In this document: in pieces, positions 34,414-43,618 of the stretch | Layout of the letters: each line of letters opens with the position of its first letter | Numbering within the stretch: position 1 is the stretch's first letter | NCBI GenBank assembly: GCA_035253585.1 | Contig: DATFBY010000024.1 | Location: 1-64,000, forward strand | Length of the DNA: 64,000 bases | Direction of reading: 5' to 3' | Source: DATFBY01 sp035253585 | GTDB lineage: Bacteria > Gemmatimonadota > Gemmatimonadetes > Gemmatimonadales > Gemmatimonadaceae | Notes under the pieces: generated by a model | The model's input: only the letters and a program-made list of their open reading frames with translations | Told to the model about the DNA's origin: nothing | Database searches by the model: none | Made by a program: the position numbers and the translations under genes

Positions 34414-35457
34414 TCACTGCGCGGATGAAGGGCGCGCCGCGCACTCCTCTAGGGGCAAGGCCCGGGCGTAGCGCCACAGGTAGCCGACGTAGCTCCCTCT
34501 CCATTCCATCCCTTCCGTGCCCGGCTTCCAGCGGATTTCGCTGTCCGCCGCAGGGAGATTGTAATACGGGATGGAGACCCAGAGGTGATGCGCCGCGTGG
34601 TAGTTCATGTTCATCGGCGCGACGAGCATCCGTTCCAGAGGAGTGCTCAGGTAGGTGACGAGACGATGCTCGTCGGCTTCCTCGTCGGACTCGGGGTGGG
34701 AATGCTCGGCGAACGACCGGAAGTTGTCGCCTAGCGCCATGAAGGCGTACACGGGTAGGAGCCAGAGCACCGGGTAGGCCCACCAACCGATCAGCATCGT
34801 CAGGCCCGCAATCAGCAGCCCTTGCCAGCCTAACAACACCGCGGCGTCACGAAGCGTGTAGCGTCCATCGCCGCCCGACTCCGCCACCGTCTTGTCGGCA
34901 GGGCCAGCGAAGAATACATGACGGATGGAAGTGATGACGCTGTACAAGCCGCTCAAGAATACCAGCAGACCCGGAAGATTCGCCTTGTTGAAGCATGCGT
35001 GCTTGTGCCGATCCGGATCTTCATCGGTGGCAAGGTGCTGGTGATGCAGTAGGTGGTTCTTGTTGTTCAGTCTGGTAATGGCTCCGATCGGCCCCATGAT
35101 CAGGAGATCGTTGAACCAGTCGTTCTTCGATCGAGAGCGGAACAAACGCCGATGCAATCCATCGTGGCCGATGATGAACAGCGCGTAATACCTGGTCCCG
35201 ATGAGCGGGATGGCGATCGCAACGGTCCACCACGTCGGGTGTACAGCGACCAACGCCCACGCCGCCACGATCACTAGCCAGCAGCCAAGCGTGTCGACAA
35301 TAACCCGGGCTGGCCGAAGGCTGCTGAGCTCGCGGACTCGCTCCGGCGTCAGCAGCGACGCGCGATACTTGGCGTACGGATCACGCGCCGCGCGCGCAGT
35401 GCGTGCGCTGAACGGCTCATTCGTCACGTCGAAGGCGCGCGCTATGACGTCGCCCAT
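34414..35457 (-). CDS. Membrane fatty-acid desaturase
   Basis: A 347-residue integral membrane di-iron desaturase/hydroxylase-type protein. Three histidine boxes are present: HDGLH (98-102), HLLHHQH (135-141) and YHAAHH near residue 300. Hydrophobic segments flank them (about 53-72, 78-97, 165-185, 220-265). Likely substrates are acyl chains or other lipids, but the precise class cannot be read. The ATG at 35457 overlaps the stop of the upstream methyltransferase by one base (TGATG). The frame extends to 35598, but only as shadow. Confidence 0.85.
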   Translation of the reverse strand: MGDVIARAFDVTNEPFSARTARAARDPYAKYRASLLTPERVRELSSLRPARVIVDTLGCWLVIVAAWALVAVHPTWWTVAIAIPLIGTRYYALFIIGHDGLHRRLFRSRSKNDWFNDLLIMGPIGAITRLNNKNHLLHHQHLATDEDPDRHKHACFNKANLPGLLVFLSGLYSVITSIRHVFFAGPADKTVAESGGDGRYTLRDAAVLLGWQGLLIAGLTMLIGWWAYPVLWLLPVYAFMALGDNFRSFAEHSHPESDEEADEHRLVTYLSTPLERMLVAPMNMNYHAAHHLWVSIPYYNLPAADSEIRWKPGTEGMEWRGSYVGYLWRYARALPLEECAARPSSAQ

Positions 35458-36485
35458 CACGATTCTGGTTTGGTTGCGAGCATCAACATGGACGAGGTGC
35501 GAAAGCCGAGCCGGGAGCGGGCGATGTCGAGTGCGGTAAAACCCACCAGGAAAGGTAATCCCCTGAAGGGGTTGAAAAGCGCCGCCAGACGAGGCCACGC
35601 CGGTGAGCCATAACGTAGGCGGTGATGAAGCGAATACATCCAGAACGAGTGCCCCGTCATGTACCGGGTCGCTCGAACTTCGAGTCCGCCGTCACGGAGC
35701 AGACGCGCCAGACTGCGTGGGGTGAACAAGTTCCAATGACGCGGAAAATGATAACCGCCCCAATACGAGTCGCTGAACAGTCGGGAGTCGACGCTGTCAA
35801 TGTTCGGCGTCTCGAGTGCAAGGACGCCGCCCGGCCGAAGCCAGCTGACGAGCTTCCGAACGACCTCCTTCGGGTTGTCGACGTGTTCGATGACGTGAAA
35901 CATCGTTATGAGGTCGATTCCTTCGGGCGGAATGCTTTCAGACTCCTCCACGCGCTCGCAGCGAACCCGGAATCCACTCGCCGCCAGCGGGGCAACTACT
36001 CTCTCATCCAGCTCGAGACCGTAGAGTTGCGCCCTTGGGATCCCCATGCGTTCCATGACCCGCAGGAACCGGCCGTCGCCGCACCCGACATCGAGGTACG
36101 ACCGCGGTTCCCTCTTCAGGTATCGCACGATCCCTCTCAACTTCGCCTTGTCGAGCATCGCCTTGCCACGAACGGCGATGGAATTGATCTGCGTATCGTA
36201 GTTGTACGCGTAGTACGTGGGCGGGTAGATCACGCGCAGCGTGGTTAGGCTCGGTCGCGGATTCAACCACACGTGCCCACATCCGAGGCAGGCGACGAAG
36301 CGCCATGCATTCGCGCACGTCCGTAACTCGTAGTCGTAGCCGATCGCGTGCTCCTTGAATCGGCCGTCGCCACAGACCGGACACTGGGCGACCTCCTCCG
36401 TTTCGATTCGCGGGGCTCGTTCGCGAAGAAACTCTTCGGGCACTGGATCGGCTGAGCGCTCGACGTCGCTGGCTACGGGTCCCAT
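35457..36485 (-). CDS. Class I SAM methyltransferase with N-terminal zinc ribbon
   Basis: A 342-residue protein. A zinc ribbon is suggested by CPVCGDG (about 35-41) and CLGCGHVW (about 66-73). Then comes a methyltransferase domain with YLDVGCGDGRFLRVMERMG, LYGLELDE, ITMFHVIEHVDNPKE and LRPGGVLALETPNIDS, the pattern of Methyltransf_23 proteins of surface-glycan loci. The HFPRHWNLFTPRSLARLL segment is also typical. Coupled to the desaturase; substrate unknown. Confidence 0.85.
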   Translation of the reverse strand: MGPVASDVERSADPVPEEFLRERAPRIETEEVAQCPVCGDGRFKEHAIGYDYELRTCANAWRFVACLGCGHVWLNPRPSLTTLRVIYPPTYYAYNYDTQINSIAVRGKAMLDKAKLRGIVRYLKREPRSYLDVGCGDGRFLRVMERMGIPRAQLYGLELDERVVAPLAASGFRVRCERVEESESIPPEGIDLITMFHVIEHVDNPKEVVRKLVSWLRPGGVLALETPNIDSVDSRLFSDSYWGGYHFPRHWNLFTPRSLARLLRDGGLEVRATRYMTGHSFWMYSLHHRLRYGSPAWPRLAALFNPFRGLPFLVGFTALDIARSRLGFRTSSMLMLATKPES

Positions 36486-36503
36486 CCAATCCTGCCTTTC
36501 GAC

Positions 36504-37247
36504 TCAGGCATTGAGCGCGGAGAGACCGCCAGCTACAGGACGGCGCGCAAGGACGAGATATTGACCGCCAAGCGGTGCGCGCGCCAAGAGAGGCTCGATT
36601 GGGCGGAGCGCCCTGAGAAAATGCGGGAAAATGAACAAGAAATCCGTGCCCAGCACCTCGAATCCGGCGAGCTGCAGTAACCTTCGCGCCTCGGGTGCGG
36701 ATATCGTCACCGCTCCTCGGTCGAAGGAGATACGGCTCATGACATACCGGGTTCCCGGATTCCAGGGGTTGTTCTCCCAGAATGCAAAGAGTCCGCCCGG
36801 TCGCAAGCTGTCTCGGACGTACGCCGCCGCATCCCGTCGCTCGTTAGGCGGAATGTGATGGAATACGCCGTTCACGTATGCCAGGTCGAAGGAGTGATCC
36901 GGCGACGCGGCATCGATCGCCGCGAACGCCGAGCGCGTCGATCCGAAGTGCGCGTCCGCCGACTCGAGCATCCGCCTCGATACATCGACGCCAAGGGTGC
37001 GCTCGACGGATGCGAGAAGCTCGAACCAGAGTGGCGTCAATGTCCCGCGGCCACAACCGTAGTCCAGAACGGTACGCGGGCTGTGCCCGAGCTGAGCGAG
37101 CCGGCCGGCGAGCCAGCGCATGCGCTCGCGCGCGAAGTATGCGCTCGTCTCCCCCGTCGTGGCGAGCCCCGCGCGCAGCTCGTCTTCGTAGTCTTCGCCG
37201 ACAGTATCGAACTCAGGCTCGACACCTCGGCGCGATGCACCAACCAC
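36504..37247 (-). CDS. Class I SAM-dependent methyltransferase
   Basis: A 247-residue methyltransferase: VLDYGCGRGTLTPLWFEL (motif I), LGVDVSRRMLESAD, LAYVNGVFHHIPPNER and LRPGGLFAFWENNPWNPGTRYVMSRI. I start at the GTG at 37247, which lies one base after the TAG of the upstream glycosyltransferase; the frame up to 37310 is shadow. The neighbouring glycosyltransferase and methyltransferase suggest a shared glycan or glycolipid product. Confidence 0.82.
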   Translation of the reverse strand: MVGASRRGVEPEFDTVGEDYEDELRAGLATTGETSAYFARERMRWLAGRLAQLGHSPRTVLDYGCGRGTLTPLWFELLASVERTLGVDVSRRMLESADAHFGSTRSAFAAIDAASPDHSFDLAYVNGVFHHIPPNERRDAAAYVRDSLRPGGLFAFWENNPWNPGTRYVMSRISFDRGAVTISAPEARRLLQLAGFEVLGTDFLFIFPHFLRALRPIEPLLARAPLGGQYLVLARRPVAGGLSALNA

Positions 37248-37248
37248 T

Positions 37249-38457
37249 CTAACGCCTCTTGAGCCCGAGAATGCTGACGAAGAAGCTGGACAGAATCGTT
37301 TGCACGCCAAGCACGGTGAGCATCACTCCCGGAATCACCCACCGCATCGTCTGGCTGTAATCGAGCGGTCCGAAGGACAGCGCACGCCAGTGCAACGCCG
37401 CCGCGACGAGCAGCGTGCTCCCGAGGGCAACAGCCGCGACGCCTAACAGGAGACCGCGCTCGAGCGGCACCAGTCGGGATAGTGTGGTCATCCGTGGATC
37501 GGCCGGCAGTAAGCCTTCGCTGATGGCGAATGTCTTGGCGAAAATCGCGAAAAGGACCGCCTGGTAGCCGCAGATGATCGACAGCGTCGCAAAAAGGAGG
37601 GTATGCGCATCGAAGGTGGCGCGGCCGATCGTCACGCCGGGCATCGCAATACCGTAGCCGAGGATACCGGCGAGAATGAGCACGAGTCCGGGAACGAGAA
37701 AGAGCCAGCGCGGACTGTACATCAAGAAGAACCGCAGCGTCCGCCAGCCATCGCGAAAGGTTCGCAGATGCGGCGGGTGCGCCCGTCGTCCGTCGGGATG
37801 CAGCGTAACTGGAACTTCACCAATACGCGCGCCGTGCAGCCCGGCCTTGATGATCATCTCCGCGGCGAACTCCATCCCCGTGCAGCGCTGGTCGAGTCTT
37901 TTGTACAGGTCCTTGGTGAATCCTCGGAGACCGCAGTAGATGTCGTGTACGGGGACTTTGAACCAATGTCGCGTCAAGGCGGAAAACATTGGATTGCCCC
38001 ACCACCGGTGCAGACTGGGCATGGCACCGGGAAGAATCTGTCCTCCGCCCGACGGCAGACGACAACCCTGCACCAACTCCGTTCCGCTGCGAAGCTGATC
38101 AATGAAACGTGGCAGCTCGCGGAAATCGTAGCTGTCGTCGGCGTCACCCATGACCACGAACCGCCCGCGGGCCGCCGCGATTCCGCCCATCAGCGCGTTG
38201 CCGTACCCGCGCTCGGCGATCGACACGACGTGTGCACCAGCTTCGGTGGCAAGCCGCTGAGAGCCATCGGTTGACCCGTTGTCGGCGACGATCACTTCGC
38301 CGACGACGTTGGCGGCGTGAAGCCCTTCAAACGCCTTGCGGACGCAGACGACGATCGTGTCCGCCTCGTTCAGGCATGGCATCACGACGGACAGCTCGAT
38401 CTGCTCGTCGGACCTGGAGCCAGCTTCCAGTGGAAGCTCAGCAGTGATAGATTTCAA
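37249..38457 (-). CDS. Membrane-anchored family 2 glycosyltransferase (DPM1-like)
   Basis: A 402-residue protein with a GT-A catalytic domain: LSVVMPCLNEADTI, IVADNGSTDGSQ, GDADDSYDF (metal-binding acidic motif) and DIYCGLRGFTKDLYKRL. It resembles dolichyl-phosphate mannosyltransferase and its bacterial relatives. At least four hydrophobic segments follow (about 255-280, 290-315, 340-365, 375-395), so it acts at the membrane, probably on a polyprenyl phosphate. First gene of a four-gene unit with two methyltransferases and the desaturase. Confidence 0.87.
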   Translation of the reverse strand: MKSITAELPLEAGSRSDEQIELSVVMPCLNEADTIVVCVRKAFEGLHAANVVGEVIVADNGSTDGSQRLATEAGAHVVSIAERGYGNALMGGIAAARGRFVVMGDADDSYDFRELPRFIDQLRSGTELVQGCRLPSGGGQILPGAMPSLHRWWGNPMFSALTRHWFKVPVHDIYCGLRGFTKDLYKRLDQRCTGMEFAAEMIIKAGLHGARIGEVPVTLHPDGRRAHPPHLRTFRDGWRTLRFFLMYSPRWLFLVPGLVLILAGILGYGIAMPGVTIGRATFDAHTLLFATLSIICGYQAVLFAIFAKTFAISEGLLPADPRMTTLSRLVPLERGLLLGVAAVALGSTLLVAAALHWRALSFGPLDYSQTMRWVIPGVMLTVLGVQTILSSFFVSILGLKRR

Positions 38458-38466
38458 TGTTCAGTC

Positions 38467-38540
38467 GGTCGCGTAGCTCAGCTGGTTAGAGCGCTGGTCT
38501 CACATACCAGAGGTCCGGGGTTCGAGTCCCTGCGCGACCA
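38467..38540 (+). tRNA. tRNA-Val(CAC)
   Basis: A 74-base cloverleaf. The acceptor stem GGTCGCG/CGCGACC pairs fully, the D arm is GCTC/GAGC, the anticodon stem is CTGGT/ACCAG with loop CTCACAT (anticodon CAC), and the T loop is TTCGAGT. CCA is not encoded. It lies 9 bases from the start of the glycosyltransferase gene and converges with the epimerase gene. Confidence 0.95.
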
Positions 38541-38554
38541 CTCTTCATAGTTTG

Positions 38555-39625
38555 TTAGGCGCGCCCCACGAGGGCTGCCGCCACCCGCGCACCGGCCCGC
38601 CCATCCCACCCGTCGGGCCTTTTTTGCGCCCCATTGCGGCTGCTGCTCCGAGCCAGGGCCGGGAGCGTGCCTGGGTCACGTACGAGCTGATTGGTGCCTT
38701 CGGTCACGGTAATCGGCCGCTCGGTATTGTCGCGCAGCGTTAGGCAAGGCACGCCGAGCGCCGTGGTCTCTTCTTGAACACCGCCCGAATCGGTAATGAC
38801 GACCCGCGCGTCCGCGGTCAGCGCCAGCATTTCATGGTAGGAAATGGGATCGAGGCGCTTGACATCACCAAGCGCCTCCCTGTCGCTCGGCGTCAGCGCG
38901 GCACGAGTCCGCGGGTGCACCGGAAAGACGACGGTCATCTCGCCGGCGATCGCGCCGAGCGCGCGGCACACGCTCGTTAGGCGCTCGGGAATGTCGACGT
39001 TGGACGGCCGATGGAGCGTCACCAGGGCGTACGCTCCACTCGTCAGGCCGAGCCGCTCGCGGTAGCCACTGGCGCGCGCCCGATCGAGCGCATGCAGGAG
39101 CGAATCGACCATCACGTTCCCCACGAAGACGATCTTGTCTCGCTCGATCCCTTCGCGGATCAAATTTTCGTCGGCGTCGGGCGAGGGGGTCAGCAGTAAA
39201 TCGGCGAGGCGATCGGTGACCAGACGATTGATCTCCTCCGGCATCGTCCGGTCGAAGCTGCGCAAGCCCGCTTCCACGTGGGCCAGTCGAACCCCCGCTT
39301 TGGCGCACACCAGCGCCGCGGCGGCCGTCGAATTGACATCGCCGTACACGACTACCCAGTCCGGCTTCGTATCGAGCACCACCGGCTCCAGGCGCTCCAT
39401 GATGCGGCCAGTCTGCGCGGCATGAGACGCGGAGCCGACTTCCAGATTGACATCGGGCTCCGGAATGCCCAGGTCCCGGAAGAACGCGTCGGACATCGCA
39501 TCGTCGTAGTGCTGCCCAGTGTGCACGATGATCTGCGCGACCCCGTCGTGCGTCGCCAATGCGCGCTCGCACGGCGCGAGCTTCATGAAGTTCGGCCGCG
39601 CGCCGACGACGTGCAGCACCTTCAT
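38555..39625 (-). CDS. wecB: UDP-N-acetylglucosamine 2-epimerase (non-hydrolysing)
   Basis: Makes UDP-ManNAc for surface polysaccharides. The 356-residue protein has the family start VLHVVGARPNFMKLAP, HTGQHYDDAMSD, VYGDVNSTAAAAL, AHVEAGLRSFDRTMPEEINR, VTLHRPSNVD, and the C-terminal ITDSGGVQEETTALGVPCLTLRDNTERP. All substrate-binding motifs are intact. Its start overlaps the stop of the two-domain oxidoreductase by four bases (ATGA). The stop codon lies inside a GTTAGGC heptamer. Confidence 0.95.
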   Translation of the reverse strand: MKVLHVVGARPNFMKLAPCERALATHDGVAQIIVHTGQHYDDAMSDAFFRDLGIPEPDVNLEVGSASHAAQTGRIMERLEPVVLDTKPDWVVVYGDVNSTAAAALVCAKAGVRLAHVEAGLRSFDRTMPEEINRLVTDRLADLLLTPSPDADENLIREGIERDKIVFVGNVMVDSLLHALDRARASGYRERLGLTSGAYALVTLHRPSNVDIPERLTSVCRALGAIAGEMTVVFPVHPRTRAALTPSDREALGDVKRLDPISYHEMLALTADARVVITDSGGVQEETTALGVPCLTLRDNTERPITVTEGTNQLVRDPGTLPALARSSSRNGAQKRPDGWDGRAGARVAAALVGRA

Positions 39626-41760
39626 GTGGCCACTTCTCCCCCGCCCTGCCGCGCGAGCTCGGCGGCACGGATCGACCAGCGACTCACTTCCAGCAACTCG
39701 TCAGGCGGAATGGGTGGCGCGGCCTGACCCCGCACTGACTTGACGAAGGCGTCGGCGAGCGCCGAATGCCCCTTGTCCTGGGCCGAAGGCCACCGGGATG
39801 CGACGCCCTCCACGCCCCACGCTTCGAGCTTGCGAAAGTTGTCGATCCGCACAATGCGGCCTCCGACGACGAGCTCGATACGCTCCTTCGGGAAGTCGCG
39901 TGCGCCGGTGGAGAGATACTGAATCGTCGCCACGGATCCGTCCGCGAACGAGAGCTGGAGGAGTGCAACATCCTCCACCGGCACGCCCGCAGCGCTGGCT
40001 GTCGTCACTTGGAGCCGAGTGATGGGCGAACCCACGACGTGGCGCGCGAGATCGATGAAGTGGCACGCCTCGCCCACGATCCGTCCGCCACCGCTCTCCG
40101 AATCCTGCGTCCAGTGATCACGCGGGAGGCGTCCCGCGTTCACCATCATGCTCACGACCATGGGACCGGTGCGATCGGCCAACGCTTCGCGCGCCCGCCT
40201 GACGAGTGGGGCAAAGCGGCGATTGAAGCCCACACACAGCAACGAAGACGAGCTCGCCATCGCGGTTGCGACGCGGTCGAGCTCCTCGATGGAGAGGGCG
40301 AGTGGCTTCTCGACGAAGACGTGCTTCCCCGACTCCAGCGCGCGCACTGTCCAATCGGCGTGCGAGTCGTGCCGAGTCGTCACCACGATCGTGTCGATTG
40401 CCGAATCACCGAGAAGCGAAGCTGGATCCGTCGTCGCACGCCGGAAACCCGCCCGCGCGCCCACTGTCGCCGCAGACACGCCACCGCTCGACGCCAATGT
40501 TTCGAGTGTTGCGCCCGCCGACGCGAACGCCGGAATCAGCACTCGTGAAGCGAAGTTCCCCGCGCCGATCCAGCCGACGACGGCCTTCCCGCTCGGCATC
40601 GGATTGGAACGCAGTGCGACTGTACGAGTCGCGCCATTGGACCCCAGTGGTCGTGCCGGATACGAGAGAACGATCCCGAGGCTTGGCGTCGCTCCGGACA
40701 CCAGCTCGTACGCGCGCGCCGCTTCCTCGATCGGAAAGCGATGCGTGATCAATGGCTCAGGATTCAGTCGCCCATCGGCCATCAGCTCGAGCACCGCCGC
40801 GAAATTGCGCCCCTCCGTCCACCGAACCAGGCCACGTGGGTAGTCGTTTCCCTTCTCTTCATGCTGAGTATCGTAGCGCCCAGGTCCGTAGCTGCACGAC
40901 ACCTGGAAGGAGAGCTCTTTGCGATAGAAGTCGTCGCGCTTGAGATTCAGCCCAGCCACGCCGACGAGAACGAGCCGTCCGCGCTGACGTGACATGTTGG
41001 CTGCTTCATGCACGGGCTCGTCGCTGTCCGTCGCGAGAGTGAGCAGCACAGCGTCCGCACCATCGCCCCCCGTGAGGTCGAGCACGGCAACGGTGGCATC
41101 ACCGGCACCGGAAGCAACTACGATCTGCGCGCCAAAGTCCTGCGCCAGTTTCGCGCGGCCCTGATCGCGGTCGATGCCGATCACACGACAGCCCGCCGCG
41201 CGAGCCAACTGCACAGTCAGAAGACCAATGAGCCCGAGCCCGTAAACGACTACCGTCTCGCCTAACGTCGGATTCGCCAACCGAAGTCCTTGAAGCCCGA
41301 TGGCAGCGAGCGGAGTAAACGCAGCGGCGTCGAACGAGACGCCGTCCGGAATGCGCGCCGCCAACGTATGCGGAACTCGCACGTACTCGGCGTGCGGACC
41401 GTTGGTGACGACCCGATCACCGATCGCGAAGCGCTCGACGCGAGAGCCGACTTCGACCACCACACCTGCCTGACAATAGCCGAGCGGTATCGGCGCATCG
41501 AGCTTCGCGCGTACGGCAGCGAGCGTGGGTGCGAGCCCGTCGGTGCGAATCTTGTCGAGCACCTGGCGCACTTTCTCCGGCTGCTGCCGCGCTTTCTCGA
41601 GCAGGTTGGCGCGACCGAACTCGACGAGCATGCGCTCGGTGCCGGCCGACACCACCGTGGCGCGACTTTGCACGACGAGCTGCGGTCCCGTCGCCGTGGG
41701 TACCGGCACGTCCACGAGGTGCGTCGTACCGTCGGACAGCGATTGCAGTAGGTGAATCAC
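39622..41760 (-). CDS. Two-domain dehydrogenase/oxidoreductase (MDR + Gfo/Idh/MocA)
   Basis: A 712-residue fusion. Residues 1-370 form a medium-chain alcohol-dehydrogenase domain (IPLGYCQAGVVVEVG, NAD motif VVVYGLGLIGLLTVQLA). Residues 390-712 form a Gfo/Idh/MocA sugar oxidoreductase (VGWIGAGNFASRVLIPAF, HVFVEKPLALSIEEL, GEACHFIDLARHV). This fused family is known from polysaccharide loci, often beside a heparinase II/III-type gene, as here (44208-46169). It probably oxidises or epimerises a nucleotide sugar or glycoside, with unknown substrate. GTG start; coupled to the epimerase by ATGA. Confidence 0.88.
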   Translation of the reverse strand: MIHLLQSLSDGTTHLVDVPVPTATGPQLVVQSRATVVSAGTERMLVEFGRANLLEKARQQPEKVRQVLDKIRTDGLAPTLAAVRAKLDAPIPLGYCQAGVVVEVGSRVERFAIGDRVVTNGPHAEYVRVPHTLAARIPDGVSFDAAAFTPLAAIGLQGLRLANPTLGETVVVYGLGLIGLLTVQLARAAGCRVIGIDRDQGRAKLAQDFGAQIVVASGAGDATVAVLDLTGGDGADAVLLTLATDSDEPVHEAANMSRQRGRLVLVGVAGLNLKRDDFYRKELSFQVSCSYGPGRYDTQHEEKGNDYPRGLVRWTEGRNFAAVLELMADGRLNPEPLITHRFPIEEAARAYELVSGATPSLGIVLSYPARPLGSNGATRTVALRSNPMPSGKAVVGWIGAGNFASRVLIPAFASAGATLETLASSGGVSAATVGARAGFRRATTDPASLLGDSAIDTIVVTTRHDSHADWTVRALESGKHVFVEKPLALSIEELDRVATAMASSSSLLCVGFNRRFAPLVRRAREALADRTGPMVVSMMVNAGRLPRDHWTQDSESGGGRIVGEACHFIDLARHVVGSPITRLQVTTASAAGVPVEDVALLQLSFADGSVATIQYLSTGARDFPKERIELVVGGRIVRIDNFRKLEAWGVEGVASRWPSAQDKGHSALADAFVKSVRGQAAPPIPPDELLEVSRWSIRAAELARQGGGEVAT

Positions 41761-41762
41761 GA

Positions 41763-41775
41763 ACCGATCATCGGT
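41763..41775. promoter_or_regulatory. Small palindrome before the two-domain oxidoreductase
   Basis: ACCGAT-C-ATCGGT is a perfect 6-1-6 inverted repeat ending two bases before the GTG start at 41760. It could be an operator or a hairpin covering the ribosome binding site. It lies in the 99-base gap shared with the divergent sugar transferase gene. No clear promoter was found in this gap on either strand. Confidence 0.3.
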
Positions 41776-41859
41776 GGGGATTGACTGGACGGCGCGGCGG
41801 ATCGACCATCCAGCGGCGCGAAGCAGAACGCGCTGTCTCTCTCACTCGAGCCAGAATTT

Positions 41860-42465
41860 GTGCCGGAATATCGTGGAAAGCGACTGCTCGATCTCGTTTT
41901 GGTGATCGGAGCTGCGCCAGTGTGGCTACCATCGCTAGCCGTTCTCGCGGCGCTGGTCAGAACCAAGCTCGGCAGTCCCATCTTTTTCACGCAGACCAGA
42001 CCCGGACGCAACGGCGTCCCGTTCACCCTCATCAAGCTCCGTACGATGACGGACGCTCGAGGCGTAAATGGAGGCTTGCTTCCCGACGAGAAACGGCTTG
42101 CGCCGTTCGGACGCTTCCTTCGCTCGACCTCACTCGACGAACTACCGGAGCTGCTCAACGTCCTGAAAGGTGAAATGAGCCTTGTCGGTCCGCGCCCGCT
42201 GTTGACTCAGTACCTCGAGCGCTACTCGAGCAGTCATCGCCGCCGTCACGAGGTGCGCCCCGGTATGACGGGACTGGCACAGGTATCCGGCCGTAACGCG
42301 ATCTCCTGGTCGCAGAAGTTCGATCGCGATGTGGAATACGTCGATCGATGCTCGCTGACGCTCGACATCGCGATTCTCTGGCGTACGCTGCGTGCCGTCG
42401 TCAGGCGCGAAGGCATTAGTGCCGAGGGCGAGGCGACCATGCCGGAGTTCATGGGCTACGACTGA
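41860..42465 (+). CDS. PglC-like phosphoglycosyl transferase
   Basis: A 201-residue bacterial sugar transferase. It starts the glycan by moving a phospho-sugar from UDP-sugar to undecaprenyl phosphate. Motifs are KRLLDLVLVIGAAPVWLPS (membrane re-entrant helix), GSPIFFTQTRPGRNGVPF, IKLRTM, RSTSLDELPELLNVLKGEMSLVGPRPLL and PGMTGLAQVSGRNAISW. It is the short form without the N-terminal CoA-binding-like domain of WcaJ. GTG start. The only plus-strand gene in this part; its end overlaps the convergent aminotransferase by 17 bases. Confidence 0.92.
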   Translation: MPEYRGKRLLDLVLVIGAAPVWLPSLAVLAALVRTKLGSPIFFTQTRPGRNGVPFTLIKLRTMTDARGVNGGLLPDEKRLAPFGRFLRSTSLDELPELLNVLKGEMSLVGPRPLLTQYLERYSSSHRRRHEVRPGMTGLAQVSGRNAISWSQKFDRDVEYVDRCSLTLDIAILWRTLRAVVRREGISAEGEATMPEFMGYD

Positions 42466-43618
42466 AGGTCGGCGACCGGCTCGCCGTGCCGACTCCGAGT
42501 GCGGCACGGAGACGTGTGATCACCCGATCCTGATCGCGCTCGCTCAGACTGGACGATGACGGCAGGCAGATTCCGGTGCTGTACAGACGCTCCGCCACCT
42601 CACCACCGATACGGGGCGCATCCCTGAACAGTGGTTGCGTGTGCATCGGCCGCCACACGGGGCGACTCTCGATGTTTTCCTCTTCGAGCGCGTCCATGAT
42701 CTCGCGTGGAGAGACGCCACATTCGTCCGCATCGACGTATAGGACGGTAAGCCATCGCGTGTGCGTTCCCCACGGGGCCTCGCCCTGCAGCGAGACACCC
42801 GAGACGTCGTTGAGCGCCTGACGATACCGCGCCGCCACACGCTGGCGCGCTCGGACGCGGTCGTCCAGCACCTGCAGTTGGCCCCGCCCGATCCCAGCCA
42901 GCACGTTGCTCATTCGGTAGTTGTAGCCCAGCTCGGCGTGCAGGTATTCCACCGCCGGCTCACGCGACTGCGTGGACCATTTTCGCATCCGCGCGATCGC
43001 ATCATCGCTCTTAGCGAGGACCATCCCGCCGCCGGTGGTGGTGATGATCTTGTTGCCGTTGAAGCTGAGGATGCCGTAGTCGGCGGTCGTACCGGTTTGC
43101 CGTCCCTTGTAGGTCGCGCCTAACGATTCGGCGGAGTCTTCCACCAGTGTGACCGCGAACTCGGAGCAGCTTGCCCGGATCGCGTCGATGTCGGCGTGCT
43201 GCCCGTAGAGATGTACCGCTATGAGCGCCTTCGGCAGCTCGCCGCGGCGTGCAGCCTGCTTCAAGTACTCCGCGACCAGCTCAGGATCGATGTTGCCCGA
43301 CGTAGTCTCGCTGTCGATGAGGACCGGCAGAGCACCCTGATAAACGATCGGGTACACCGATCCGGCGAATGTGAGCGTCGACACGGCCACGCGATCGCCG
43401 GGGCCGACGCCGACATAGCGCAGGATCAGGTGGAGCGCCGCCGTGCCGCTGGAGACCGCCAGCGTGTGAACGCCTCCGCCCAGGTGCTCGGCCATCTCGC
43501 GCTCGAATCCATCGACGTTCGGTCCGAGCGTCGTGAGCCAGTTGGTCCTGAACGCTTCTTCGACGAAACGCTGCTCCTCACCGGACATGTGCGGCACCGA
43601 CAGGTAGATGCGGCTCAC
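42449..43618 (-). CDS. DegT/DnrJ/EryC1-family aminotransferase (PglE-like)
   Basis: A 389-residue PLP-dependent sugar aminotransferase that converts a 4-keto nucleotide sugar to the 4-amino form. Motifs are AVSSGTAALHLIL, TLTFAGSVYPIVYQGA, VEDSAESLGATYKG, the PLP lysine in FNGNKIITTTGGGM, and LGYNYRMSNVLAGIG. Next to a PglD-like acyltransferase and a PglC-like transferase, it suggests synthesis of a bacillosamine-type diamino sugar; the needed 4,6-dehydratase is not in the window. Last gene of the operon starting at 55114. Overlaps the acyltransferase by four bases. Confidence 0.9.
   Translation of the reverse strand: MSRIYLSVPHMSGEEQRFVEEAFRTNWLTTLGPNVDGFEREMAEHLGGGVHTLAVSSGTAALHLILRYVGVGPGDRVAVSTLTFAGSVYPIVYQGALPVLIDSETTSGNIDPELVAEYLKQAARRGELPKALIAVHLYGQHADIDAIRASCSEFAVTLVEDSAESLGATYKGRQTGTTADYGILSFNGNKIITTTGGGMVLAKSDDAIARMRKWSTQSREPAVEYLHAELGYNYRMSNVLAGIGRGQLQVLDDRVRARQRVAARYRQALNDVSGVSLQGEAPWGTHTRWLTVLYVDADECGVSPREIMDALEEENIESRPVWRPMHTQPLFRDAPRIGGEVAERLYSTGICLPSSSSLSERDQDRVITRLRAALGVGTASRSPTFSRSP

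Noticed and set aside
34286..38540. Integrative element between the tRNA genes
   Set aside because: No integrase, no excisionase and no duplicated tRNA 3' end were found.
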